This document shows, in pieces, positions 1 to 9,372 of a DNA stretch of 12,456 nucleotides. Location of the stretch: the NCBI GenBank assembly GCA_003024985.2, contig PXIH01S0041125.1; one strand, written 5' to 3'. Both the position numbers and the translations under genes were made by a program. Below the pieces are notes generated by a model. That model was given only the letters and a program-made list of their open reading frames with translations, was not told the DNA's origin and did not search any database. Every line of letters starts with the position of its first letter. Positions within the stretch are counted from its first letter, which is position 1. The stretch is from Euperipatoides rowelli. Taxonomy: Eukaryota > Onychophora > Udeonychophora > Euonychophora > Peripatopsidae.

Positions 1-139
1 TTTTATATGTTTCAGTTTAAATTTTTAAAATTGATTAATTAAACAAATATTTTTAAGTTAAACTAAACATAAATCAATTAAAATAAATAAATCATTGATA
101 AACCACTTTAAAATATAAAAATAAAATTTCATATTCGAT

Positions 140-338
140 TATGAAATTTGCTAACCATATTCGTTTTAATCGATTGAATATTTGATAACCGATTATTGAA
201 TGTATGTCTTAATATGTATAAACTTGTTTTTTTAAGATGAGTTTGGAATCATGTCAGTTTCTTTTTTTTTTTAGTTCAAAATACAAGAAAAAATGTATTT
301 TTGATAGCCTACAAATATTTTGATACTGCCCAGCTCTA
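140..338. mobile_element. hAT/MITE-like repeat end (fragment)
   Basis: The right edge (322-338) reads GATACTGCCCAGCTCTA; its complement TAGAGCTGGGCAGTATC resembles the AGAGCTGGGC-type termini common on hAT-related short elements in animals. Inside are palindromic CGATT/AATCG stretches (TTTTAATCGATTGAATATTT at 164-183), as often seen in that repeat class. No matching left terminus was found and the left limit is arbitrary. Family assignment is from general knowledge and tentative. Confidence 0.3.
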
Positions 339-750
339 CCTCAAACAATAAATTGCTTTACTTAAAATATTAAATATATATAGTACATACAGTAAATATT
401 GATCCGATTTTCTTATTTTTTTTTACAAGTCGTGTCATTGTGCTTCTCATAATATGGAAATGGGTTAGTCTATTTGAGATATATATTTTATTCCACTTAG
501 TAAATAAATTTAAAATTAATTTTTAAAGCTACTTTATATATTGTATACAGTAATCATTCGGGCTACAAGAGAAAGTTAAGAGTCTAACTGTTAAAATCAA
601 ATGCGGTATTTGTTTGCATTGCTAAGCTTTTTTTGTTTTACTACCATGAACTACGGAATAAGAAAATCTCAAACTTCTATTTTTTTTTAAATATTTTATG
701 TTACCAACTTAGGTAATATATTGTAATAGATGTTATCAATTTGGGAAGAG
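339..750. other. AT-rich stretch with no recognised feature
   Basis: Both strands are full of stop codons and no splice-flanked open frame was seen. There are only homopolymer runs and two TACAGTA words (388-394, 546-552). Confidence 0.6.
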
Positions 751-822
751 GGGCAATTTTTCACCCTTCCCTCCAACTTGGCGCCCTCGGCAAATTCCCA
801 CCCCTCCCTACACTGCTTCTGA
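751..822. repeat. C-rich internally repeated scrap, probably transposon-derived
   Basis: A local G+C rise stands out from the AT background. It contains a direct imperfect duplication: GCAATTTTTCACCCTTCCCT (752-771) and GCAAATTCCCACCCCTCCCT (789-808). The sequence between them, CTTGGCGCCCTCG, is compact and palindrome-like. No frame is convincingly coding. It resembles the GC-rich end of a dispersed repeat, but the family is not identified. Confidence 0.35.
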
Positions 823-1710
823 CAACAAGTTAACAAACTTGGGAGGCCAGCTGATCTGCAAACAGTCTATCAATTTTGAAATTCCTTAGGTCATTCTTAA
901 GCCTCATGGGAGGTGAACTTTAATTTGTTCCAATTCACTCTTAGTTTGTGAATGATATAATGTTCTAGACTCTTCATTTCAGTTCCATGAGTCTTTTACA
1001 TTTTTTAAGTTATCTTTTCCTTCTAGCCTTAGAGATATGCCAATTTTTACATAGATTTTTTTTACCTTAATGGAATGCTAATGGATTTTAAATATATACT
1101 GTAATTGTACACTAAGTCTTTATTTTTTATTAACTATAGTATTTTTACTCTGCTGAGTAAATAACTCTGGTAATTAACTCTTTTATTAATTTATTTAACA
1201 CAATCAACTTTTTTTAGTAATTGTTATATATGACTTTACCCATTATTCTTGAGTATTGCTCAAAGTAAGAAAACAGTGTAGAAATCTGTTTTAACTTATA
1301 TTTTTTTGCCATTATTTTGTAATGGTCTTTTTTTCCCTGTTACAAAGTAAATGCTTATTATAAAAATAAAAACACTACTTTTTAAATAAAATAACTCACC
1401 CTTATTTTAAAATAACTCGCATGAATAGTCTAAAACAATTTACAGCATTGATACTAAGTTTTTAAACTTTTAGCAAAAACTGTTAACGTGTGGTCGTGGC
1501 ATATGTTATGTTCCAGCAGCAAATAGAAAAAATATAAAAACCTTGTGATAATAACTTGCACAATAACTTCAAAATTATAATTAAACTATGAATATTGTAA
1601 TATTTAAAAAAGTATTTCTCAAGTTTTATATGCAAAGATCATATACTGAGAATGAAGTAAACTGCTGGAATTTTGTAAATTGATTAAAATTGAATTTTTT
1701 TTTTTTAAAC
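823..1710. other. AT-rich intergenic or intronic stretch with no recognised feature
   Basis: This stretch is stop-rich in all frames, with poly(T) runs and a TACTGTA at 1097-1103. No splice-flanked open frame, RNA gene or repeat pair was found by eye. Confidence 0.55.
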
Positions 1711-1808
1711 TGATGGCAAAAAATATGCCATCAATTGATTATAACGGATAGCATTTAATGCATTTTGCTAGGCATTTGTGATGTTGCCGCTCCTAGTGTC
1801 GAACCCTG
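1711..1808. mobile_element. decayed relic related to the 3' UTR MITE
   Basis: The right end reads ATGTTGCCGCTCCTAG then TGTCGAACCCTG (to 1808). It matches the right end of the element at 11386-11743, GTTGCCGCCC...TGTCAAACCCTG. The left part, TGGCAAAAAATATGCCATC, matches the subterminal AGTGGCAAATATTTGCCATC of that element. The left CAGGG terminus is missing, so this is a truncated or internally deleted copy of the same family. Confidence 0.5.
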
Positions 1809-2907
1809 ATGGTGTATACTATATTTAAAATTTTCATACCGCTTTGTTTTTTTTGTTTTTTGGTATGGTAAAATAAAATTTATTAATTTAATTATGCTGA
1901 TAATTGGTTAAGAGATTCTTAGTTTTGTCAGTTCCATTAGGTACATCATAACAAACTTTCACTGCATATAATTTTTTTGTTAATTGTCCAACAGTGTTGT
2001 TTATAATCCTAAAGTTTTTTAAAAATTAGTCTATTACTTTCTATTTATTATTGTTAATATCGTAAATTGCATATAATAATGTAATTTGCTATGTTAATTG
2101 TAGTTTGTCTCGGATGTCGAGTTTACGTAATAAACTGAATTTACATTTGTATTCTTTTTTCTTAGTCTTATCCCCTATATGAGCACGAGCCTTCATTGAA
2201 TAAATCATTACAATAGGGCCATTTCCTTAAAATGAGGATTGGCCATTTAGGCCAATGGCAATTAATTTTTGATAGTTAACTTAATAGGCTGACCATACGT
2301 ACAATTTTTTTTATATTTCCCTGCCATCCCGTCTGTTTAATAAAAATGTCAGTTTTGTCACTTTTTCATAAATTAGTGTTGAACATTTTAATCGCTAATG
2401 CCATTTTTTTCTGCTATCAATAAAATTACCGAAGTGTTACCGAATATATATATATTTTTTAAATTAATTAAGGAATCCTTAATTATATTTTATTGAAACC
2501 AAATCAAAATACATACAGTATTACAAATAGGCCTACAATTAAAAACCAAAACAGAAATAAAACAATACAAATATTATTAATTAAATTTTTACTTAAAAAT
2601 AAAAAAGTTGTTTCCAGCTATTACGGCAGATGGTGAGCATAAAACGAAATACTGTAGCAATGTTTAAATTTTAGATAAATGTTTTGGTTATTTTGTATCA
2701 TTTTAGTTAGTTTCAACTCGTTAAAATCACAAGATTGAACACAAAGTATCAATTATTGGAAATTATTAAAAGAAAATGATTCAACTTGACCTGATGAAAT
2801 AAAAATTAATAATTTTATGAATTTATGCTGTCAAGAAAAAGAGCTGTGCTTCTTGTTATTCTAATTAGCCTACATTATTAAAAATCCTTCTGTTTCTTCC
2901 ACCATAG
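1809..2907. other. AT-rich stretch upstream of the candidate exon
   Basis: No exon, RNA gene or complete repeat was recognised. A perfect small hairpin, ATTGGCC-ATTTA-GGCCAAT, sits at 2238-2256. If 2908-2963 is an exon, at least the 3' part of this stretch is intron. Confidence 0.5.
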
Positions 2908-2963
2908 TTTCACGTGCTGACCTACCCAGAATTCTTCACAGTTTAGACTCAAAGACGCTGGAA
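2908..2963 (+). CDS. candidate internal coding exon (56 nt) of the plus-strand gene
   Basis: This is a predicted short internal exon. On its left is a pyrimidine-rich acceptor (CTTCTGTTTCTTCCACCATAG, AG at 2906-2907). On its right is a GTATGT donor starting at 2964. Of the three frames only one is open: two bases finish a split codon, followed by 18 codons reading SRADLPRILHSLDSKTLE. The exon ends exactly on a codon boundary, which matches the codon-boundary start of the next recognised exon at 5598, so the joined reading would be ...SKTLE-PDRSSP.... It is richer in G+C than its surroundings. The previous exon must end with one base of a codon, and I could not find it in 1-2907. The function and family are not recognised. 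The main doubt is length: a 56-nt open frame between splice-like sites can arise by chance, and the phase fit has about a one-in-three chance of being accidental. Confidence 0.5.
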
Positions 2964-2984
2964 GTATGTACAGTAGGCCTATAT

Positions 2985-3945
2985 TCTATAGTGATGTCTG
3001 ACCAAATTTCAGGACAGAAATTTTAGAAAATTTCAGGACATTTTCAGGCCACAAAACCTGTATAATTTCTGTTATGCTTCTCAAACTTACATAGCAGTTT
3101 CGGGTTCTTTTAGAATTTAAACCTAAAATGTATAGATACTTACTAAAATATTGATGAGCAAACAACAGTATAACACATCACCTCATTTTTTAACAGAATT
3201 TAATTTATTTAAAAAATTTTTTTATTTCATGCATTCTCTTCCTTGTTGTAATCAACTTTTCACTTAAGTTCTTTGGTGTTTTATTTGCTGTATCTAGCAT
3301 CATGTGTGTTATTTTCACGTCATTGAAATTATTGCTTTTAATCGTGGTATTCAGTCTTTCTGTTGCCTCATTTAATAGTCTAAGTGCAGCTGTTTCATCA
3401 TTTAAAAAAATCACTTTCTTTTTTGGATAGCTTGTTAATTTATTCTAAGTCATTCTCTTTTTTCTTTTTCAATAATTCATGTTCACCCTCTTCCATCTTA
3501 TTTTTAGCAACGGCTTAAACTTTTTCATTTTTAATTTGTTCCAAATATGAAGCATTATACAGAACAAGCACTGAACGATAAAATTTGAGAAACAGACAAT
3601 TTTTAAACAAAAACTAATAATGATTAAGTAAAATAACAATATTCAAATTAAACTTTAACAAATTAACATGTGGCACTTAAAATACAAATTGAACACAAGC
3701 CAACTATTGTAAAATCTGAAAGCATGACTGGACACGGAAAGAGGCGTAGCTTCATAGACAATTTCATTCGGCATACAAACATAAGCACTATGTGCATCTA
3801 CTACACGCATCTCTAACGTAGTGCATCCTAGTTCAACCCTGATGATCATTTGCGATGTTATTTTGGAGAAATTTCAGGACAAATTACAAAAAATATGGAC
3901 GAAAATATTTTTTTCAGGAAATTCAGGACAACTACTACCCCTGCA
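2985..3945. mobile_element. possible transposon relic bordered by TTTCAGGAC motifs
   Basis: Clustered motifs of one orientation occur at both ends. On the left are CCAAATTTCAGGACAG and GAAAATTTCAGGACATTTTCAGG (about 3001-3048). On the right are GAGAAATTTCAGGACAAA and TTTTTTTCAGGAAATTCAGGAC (about 3867-3930). Between them is a minus-strand coding relic. Short repeated subterminal motifs around a decayed gene fit an old DNA transposon, but the motifs are direct rather than inverted, no target duplication was identified, and the family is unknown. Confidence 0.3.
3205..3553 (-). pseudogene. decayed coding relic, Lys/Glu-rich, probably transposon-derived
   Basis: Read on the minus strand from 3553, the frame gives ASYLEQIKNEKV, a stop, then AVAKNKMEEGEHELLKKKKE, NDLE, a stop, then INKLSKKESDFF. 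At the poly-A/T run near 3401-3414 the better frame shifts, and NDETAALRLLNEATERL and further codons run open to 3205 (69 codons from a GTG at 3414). The residue pattern is amphipathic and charged, and looks like genuine former coding sequence for a helical or coiled-coil region, rather than translated AT-rich noise. Two in-frame stops and an apparent frameshift make it non-functional. The next open frame upstream on the same strand (3655-3849, 64 codons) may belong to the same relic. I do not recognise the protein; a transposase-associated region is the likeliest source, by inference from the setting. Confidence 0.35.
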
Positions 3946-4788
3946 GTATATAAAAACATCTATATTTAGAACTTTAGACTAGCGCCCGCGACAGCAATAA
4001 CTAAGTTTCCATTTCCATATTTTGTATGTTTTACAGAAAAAAATTGCAACTTTAGAAATTACTAGATTTAAAACAAAAAAGAAAAAATATATATTTCCAA
4101 CTCAAAACTTAACAGTAGAATATTATAAATCTAAGACAAACCTAAATAATAATATCAATGCAAACTGAGAAATTTCCATTTAAAAAAAAAAAATCAGTCT
4201 TCGATTAATGACAAATAATTAAAAAAATATAGGCTACAACTTTAAACATATTTTAAAAAACACTTTTACAAACTGAAAGGGGTTTTGAATAATAGAATAT
4301 TTACAATGTCTAGTTAGCAAATAATCGAGCATTATTTTATTCTTACAGTTGGCTTTTTTTTTAATCATCTTTCTTGTTGCTACAGAATATTTGAATAAGC
4401 TTTTTTTTTTTTTTTTGTTTGGTCCCGTTTTTGTCTTAAGGAAATATGGTCAGCCTACTTAACAACAAACATTAAAATTAAAATTTAAAACCATGCAGTT
4501 TTAAAATACTTAATAATAATCCAGTAAAAATAGGCTAACACACTAATTTTAAAACAATTAAGTAGTACCACCTCTCCTTTAAACTATTTCTTAGTTGGAA
4601 ACAATGAATAGTAGAAAGATTTTATATTTTATCATTTTAATAAAATAAATATATTGCATACTGTATATAAAATAAATGTATTGTATCAACTTCTATACTT
4701 TATTTATAATGTTTAGGACATTGTAAAGTGACATTCTGTAAATTAATAAGTCTTTAAGGAATCTAGAACTTATTACTGTTTCAAATGT

Positions 4789-5303
4789 TGAAAAAGATTT
4801 AAAATCATTGACAGTGCTGTGTAGCAACAAAAAATTATTGAAATCAAACTTCTGGTTAAGATCATTAAAGCCAAGATTACAGGTAATCTTTCACAAAATT
4901 TGCTTAAGGTCAAGGACCCAAACATATTTGGAGATAATAATTATAACAATGATTACAATTTGTTTAGCAGTGATTTCTTTTATCTATTCCCATCAGGGTC
5001 AAGGACCAAACACCTTTGGAGGAGAAAATTATTACAATGATAACAATTGTAAGTAAGTTTTTTGTTTCATGGTGATTTCCTTTGATCTACTGTAAATAGA
5101 TAAAAGAAATCACTGTTAAACAAATGTAATCCTTGTTATAATAATTATTTTCTCCAAATGTGTTATGGTCCTTGGCCCTGATGAGCAAATTTTATGAAAG
5201 ATAACCTATAATCTCGGCTGTATTGATCTTAACCAGAAGTTTGATTTCAATAAATTTCTTATTTCTACATGAGATTTCTGTTAACTTTTTTTTCAATAAA
5301 TCT
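4789..5303. repeat. long imperfect inverted repeat (foldback element)
   Basis: The left arm (about 4819-4988) and right arm (about 5095-5272) are reverse complements over about 170 nt with roughly 85% identity. For example, ATTGAAATCAAACTTCTGGT on the left pairs with ACCAGAAGTTTGATTTCAAT on the right, and CAGTGATTTCTTTTATCTAT with ATAGATAAAAGAAATCACTG. Weaker pairing may extend to 4789 and 5303. The roughly 106-nt spacer holds another direct copy of part of the left arm: CAGGGTCAAGGACCAAACAC at 4993, against AAGGTCAAGGACCCAAACAT at 4906. The open frame at 4808-5056 lies wholly within the repeat and is not taken as a gene. Transcribed, this would form a long hairpin RNA. It could be a foldback MITE or a locally inverted duplication. 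Confidence 0.8.
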
Positions 5304-5597
5304 TTAGAAATAAAAATTGTGCATAAAATTAAATTGTTGACATTGTAAATAGAATTGATTTAAAAATAGTATAATGTTTTGAAACAATTTTCTGTCATGC
5401 GAATGCTTACTAAAGCCATCAATCTTGTCCAGTTTTAATTCAAAAACTAACAAATTTTTATTTCAGCAAAGATATTTATTGATAAAGAATAAAAATAGTA
5501 TGCTCAAAAACTATTTCTTCTCTTTTGCCATTTTGTATGAATTTAACAAACAATTTAAATATTTTCCTTTTTCCCACCCCTTTTTTCTTCAATTTAG

Positions 5598-5730
5598 CCT
5601 GACAGAAGTTCACCAACTAATATGCTGCAAGGTGCCCTAGGGAGTGTGGAGCAGCGACTTGGTTTGTTAGCTCCCATGTCCCAGGCAGGTAAGACACTGC
5701 CAGGTGTCTCACATCCCCTAGCCAGAAAAG
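5598..5730 (+). CDS. internal coding exon with two in-frame donor sites (after 5688 or after 5730)
   Basis: This is an internal exon of an unrecognised protein. The acceptor is strong: a long pyrimidine run (TTTTCCCACCCCTTTTTTCTTC) leads to AATTTAG, with AG at 5596-5597. An in-frame TAG at 5595-5597 rules out extension upstream in this frame. Translation from 5598 starts PDRSSPTNMLQGALGSVEQR and continues LGLLAPMSQA, which looks like a short amphipathic helix after a Ser/Pro linker. Two donors are present, GTAAGA at 5689 and GTAGAG at 5731. They are 42 nt (14 codons) apart, and each leaves a single G that the next exon's GT turns into a Gly codon. The long form adds GKTLPGVSHPLARK. The ATG at 5622 is an internal Met, not a start. 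GTAAGA is closer to consensus, so the 91-nt form (5598-5688) may be the main one. The family is not recognised. Confidence 0.75.
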
Positions 5731-5823
5731 GTAGAGTATCTAGATATAGAAATGGATTATGTGAAATCCACCAAATGATTCCTTTACATTCTACTCGTCT
5801 TCAGAGAGCTTTCATTATATACA

Positions 5824-5856
5824 GTATGTATGTATGTGTGTGTGTGTGTGTGTGCA
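5824..5856. repeat. (GT)n microsatellite
   Basis: GTATGTATGTATGTG grades into a pure TG run ending at GTGCATG. It lies in the intron about 95-135 nt after the two donor sites. The open frame running through it (Met-Tyr-Val-Cys-Val...) is a by-product of the repeat. Confidence 0.9.
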
Positions 5857-7132
5857 TGTTGAATTACATGAGAAATATTTTAAATAACATAATTAAAGCT
5901 ATGTTTTGTAATCAAATCCTAGTTTTAATCTATGCTTTTATTTACTCCATTTAACAATATATTTAACTTTTTTTTTTTATAAAATATTTTAAGCATCAGG
6001 CTTTAAGTAAAGGTAGCGAGAGTTTGGAAATAAAAAACAAAAAAAATAAACTCCCTCATTAGCGCAATGAAAGCCATTGAAAAACAATAATTCAAGAAAA
6101 TTTTAAAAACTAAATTATTGCTCTAAAATAAATCAAAGTACTAAATTTATATAATATACTTTCTGAATATAAACACGTATAGTAATTACAATAATGAAAT
6201 ATTTACAGTAGATCTAATCTTCATTATTCTCGGTTTCACAATAAATGTGTACTACTAGTGAAAGAGTACGAGTGGGAAATTAATAAAATTAAAAATATAT
6301 ACTAGAAGTTATACATGATTTATGCTGATTTAATATTAGAAAAATTGAAAGTAAACAACTATTGTATAAGATTAGAAATATACTCTTTTGAAATACAATC
6401 CCAGATGCCGTATATAGCTTAACTGATATAGGCCTACTGCTACTGTATATATTACTAAAGCCATTGAATTTTCATGAGCTACAGTATGTTTAAACAAAAT
6501 TGCTTTAAAATGCCTCAAAACTTGCTAAAAATAATATCTCAATTGTATCATCTCAAAATTAATTTTGAAGTGGCGAAATAAAACGAAATTGTGTCCTTCA
6601 AACAAAATCTAAATTTATTTTGTAAAACACGAAATATTGAATTAATAAACTTAAAAATTCATAAAAAAAATACCTTTCTGCAATAAATTAAAAAAATTCA
6701 TCTTTTGTTTTTATTGGAAAGAAAGTTAGTGAAAACATAGACTTATTTGTGTGTGTGTGATACAAAATATGAATAAATAATTTGAAAAATTCCTATTTTT
6801 ATTTTGGTAATGTCTTCATTTATTTTAAAAGAAAAAAAAATCCATTTATCCATTTAACTGTTTTTCCAATAAACTTTATAAAATTATTTTAAATGAATGA
6901 AAGGAAATGACGATAACAGAATGTATTAACTCCAATCCTACAGTATATACTGTACTCATTGGAATAGCGTGTTCCGAAGCTAGTAACAGCGCCATCTAAC
7001 GGGCTTATTTGTAACTTTTTTTTTTAAATGATTTAACGGGCTTAAAAGATCAGCGCGGGAACTATTTTTAGAAACTTTTAAGTGGTGTTATCTCTTACAT
7101 AAAAAGGGCTTTAACAAAAAAAAATGGTTGAT
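5857..7132 (+). other. intronic AT-rich stretch, little recognisable
   Basis: This lies within the predicted intron that ends at 10717. There are no exon candidates. A back-to-back TACAGTATATACTGTA palindrome is at 6939-6954. A short GC-richer piece at 6967-7003 (GTGTTCCGAAG, then GCGCCATCTAACGGGC) looks like a repeat fragment and may belong with the Helitron-like end just downstream. Confidence 0.5.
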
Positions 7133-7156
7133 GCCCGTGTAACAGGCTATTTGCTA
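7133..7156 (+). mobile_element. Helitron-like 3' terminus (hairpin plus CTAG)
   Basis: GCCCGTGTAACAGGC (7133-7147) can form a short stem and is followed, after a short spacer, by CTAG (7153-7156) and then T. A 3' hairpin 5-12 nt upstream of CTRR, inserted next to a T, is the published signature of Helitron 3' ends. The stem is imperfect, as in an aged copy. The matching 5' TC end was not located. A loosely related inverted stretch occurs at 6978-7003. Confidence 0.35.
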
Positions 7157-7430
7157 GTATTAATTATTGTAAAGAGCAATTACATCTCTAAAAGCTGATT
7201 GAAATAAAAAAAGCTTATAAAACTTCTAGTTTAGCCACTTCCTTTTAAATATTAATTTAAAAAAAGCTATCAACAGCTATTTTATTTGTATTTAGTTTTG
7301 AATAGACTTTTTTGAAGGGTGCAATTCTTTTTTTTTTAAAAATCTGTAAACACACTTACTGTTTTCAGCTTGTGGAATATTCCAATCCCAAATTAAACTC
7401 CATAATTAAGATGTATTATATTATTGTCCT

Positions 7431-7860
7431 AACTTTAAAACATAAATAGATATCTGTCTAACAGAGAAAAAGGATCCTGAATGTTAAAAACTTTAAAAAC
7501 ATTTTTATCTGGGTTTATGTTTGTATAGGAGGGGGGAGAGTGAGTGAAAGTTCTCTCGTTTTAACTACAATATGGCGCAATTTTAATCAAACTAAATATT
7601 TAAATATTGTAACTATAATAAGTTGGTCACCATCTATTAACTATAAACACTTGGTGCAATTTCTACCAAATTTCATAATTAAAATTGGAAGTATGGTGCT
7701 AACTTTAAAATATTGTAATTTGGATGTCTGTATGATGAAAGTGGTTTAAGAGTTGGTGGTGTAATAACTTTTAAAACATGAATTTGTGTCTGTCAAGGAG
7801 GGGATAGTAAGTTGTCCTATTATTTCAATATTTTAACTGCTGGCTCAATTTTTATTTTTA
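7431..7860. repeat. diverged tandem/interspersed repeat, unit about 90-100 bp
   Basis: Related blocks recur. AACTTTAAAA begins at 7431, 7489 and 7701, with AACTTTTAAAA at 7766. Each is followed by a T-rich segment with TCTGT or TGTTTGT. Two copies then carry AGGAGGGG (7528 and 7797 region). Copies of TTAACTNNNNN..GGCNCAATTT follow (around 7560, 7637 and 7834). The fullest pair is about 7489-7585 and 7766-7855. The copies are well diverged. Open frames here (for example 7540-7749) are incidental. Confidence 0.5.
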
Positions 7861-8484
7861 AATAGGTCACTTGATACCACTTGACTTTGTGCACTTTCCA
7901 GCAAAAAAAAAAAGGCTAAAACACTTGGGAAAAGGGACGATTCTCAAGACACACCACTTTTACTGAGGACACATTATTTGTGAACATGGACGTCCCTCTG
8001 ACACATGGAAAAAAAAGGAATGCCACTCAATTTTTATCATAAAACATCAATGCAACACTTGTTAATAAATTTTTTAATAAAAAATTACTATAATGGAATT
8101 ATTCTTTAATGGGGTTCCAAGTGAAAAAAATGAAATGTGGCTTTTTTTTAATGCCGAAATGAAAGGATTTTATTTACCAAAAATCTGTGACTCTATATAT
8201 TAGTCTACTAATTAGTTTTTTTGAAAGGAAATAAATGAAGACATTAAATTGTGTGCATTAGGCAATCTTGAAAACAAAGATTAAATGCAAAATTATTTTA
8301 TACATCGGTGAATTGAAAAATGAGAGTCATTTTAACAGCCCTTTCAAAAATTTTGTACTGCAGTATTTCCATTTTTTTTTTCCAGTTAATGATTCTGTTT
8401 TGATTTTTTTTTTAAGTCAATATTTTTTTAAACATTGGTCTTTCAATAATTATTGATTTCAGATATCAAAGCTATGAGAAGATT

Positions 8485-8496
8485 GGGGGGGGGGGG
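8485..8496. repeat. G12 homopolymer
   Basis: Twelve consecutive G in a strongly AT-rich setting. It is a likely length-variable site and a possible sequencing-error point. Confidence 0.95.
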
Positions 8497-8536
8497 AGTA
8501 ATGATTAGTCTACATTTTCATTTGTGCTTTATTTAG

Positions 8537-9372
8537 CCTTAGAGCGGGTGCGCACAAATTTTTAACAGGAGCTATCGCGTGTCGTAATTTTTACGATTCA
8601 TAGAATCCTATGTATAAAAGTTTCTAAATACGTGTAATAATAATAAAATTAGTACACATATTTATGTTCTATTTTTTATCAGGAATTTTAATATATAAAG
8701 TAAAAAAATTCCAACGAACATGTTTTTTTTTAATATGATTATTGTTCTAAATGTCACATTCATTACCGGTACGCTTGTATTTACAGTGTAGGCTATGTCC
8801 AGATAATACATTATTTTAAATATTTCAAAATCTAGGTATAACAGATATAAAAAAACTTAAATGGTATTTTTTGTTCTATTTTTTTATCAGAAATTTTAAT
8901 ATATAAAGAAAAAAAAATTCCAACAAAAATATTTTTTTTAATGATTTTATTTCTAAAAGTCGGCTGTAAAAAAAGAAAAAGCCAGTTTAGCTTACATTTT
9001 CCTTTACTTTTTCTCTGTCGTTGGAGATAGAATTTTTTGCTTTTGATTTTTGAAATCTGCATTAAATTTCGATTTTAAAAATATATGTTTATTCCTAAAT
9101 GTTTTATAATATTTGTATTACGCTAACTGTAAGTCAATATTATAACATCAGCAGGCGTGTGTCGTTAAATTTATGTTGATGTCTTTTTACATATAATTTT
9201 TAAAAAAAATTATAAAATGGGCTATATGCATGGTAAAACCTACCAATATTGTAGTGGGAGTTGGTTTTAGGAATAGAAGGCAGAGATAAACCCACAAGAC
9301 CATACACATAGACACATTTTATAAAAAAACTGAATTTGTCATAAAATTTATGACTGCGCACTCGCTGGAAGG
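8537..9372. mobile_element. candidate piggyBac-like non-autonomous element
   Basis: The left end CCTTAGAGCGGGTGCGCA (8537-8554) and the complement of the right end, CCTTCCAGCGAGTGCGCA (9355-9372), match at 15 of 18 positions. The right end abuts TTAA (9373-9376) and the left abuts TTAG (8533-8536), one base from TTAA. TTAA target duplications and CCYT-starting termini are hallmarks of piggyBac-superfamily elements. The 836-bp interior has no transposase and only short minus-strand frames, so it would be a non-autonomous copy. It carries an internal direct duplication (8664-8750 and 8871-8960). A palindrome, GTCATAAA-A-TTTATGAC (9338-9354), adjoins the right terminus. Confidence 0.45.
8664..8960. 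repeat. direct repeat pair (8664-8750 and 8871-8960)
   Basis: Both copies share TGTTCTATTTTTTATCAG, then AATTTTAATATATAAAG, then AAAAAAATTCCAAC, and a T-rich stretch with TTCTAAA. They are about 207 bp apart and in the same orientation. They lie inside the candidate piggyBac-like element and probably reflect internal duplication in it. Confidence 0.75.

Larger units (their letters stand above)
2964..5597 (+). other. predicted intron between the 56-nt exon and the 5598 exon
   Basis: If both exons are real this is a 2,634-nt intron, GTATGT at its 5' end and AATTTAG at its 3' end with a long pyrimidine tract. It carries the minus-strand coding relic (3205-3553) and the foldback element (4789-5303). 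The part 3946-4788 shows only AT-rich sequence and poly(T)/poly(A) runs. Further small exons inside it cannot be excluded. Confidence 0.4.

Noticed and set aside
4808-5056. 82-codon plus-strand open frame
   Set aside because: It lies entirely inside the inverted repeat. Its frame is explained by the repeat, and no splice context or family resemblance supports it.
5425-5640. 71-codon open frame upstream of the 5598 exon
   Set aside because: It crosses the acceptor and pyrimidine tract (Phe-rich from poly-T) and is out of frame with the supported exon.
7540-7749. 69-codon plus-strand open frame
   Set aside because: It falls in the diverged repeat array. Residue make-up reflects AT-rich DNA and no splice signals frame it.
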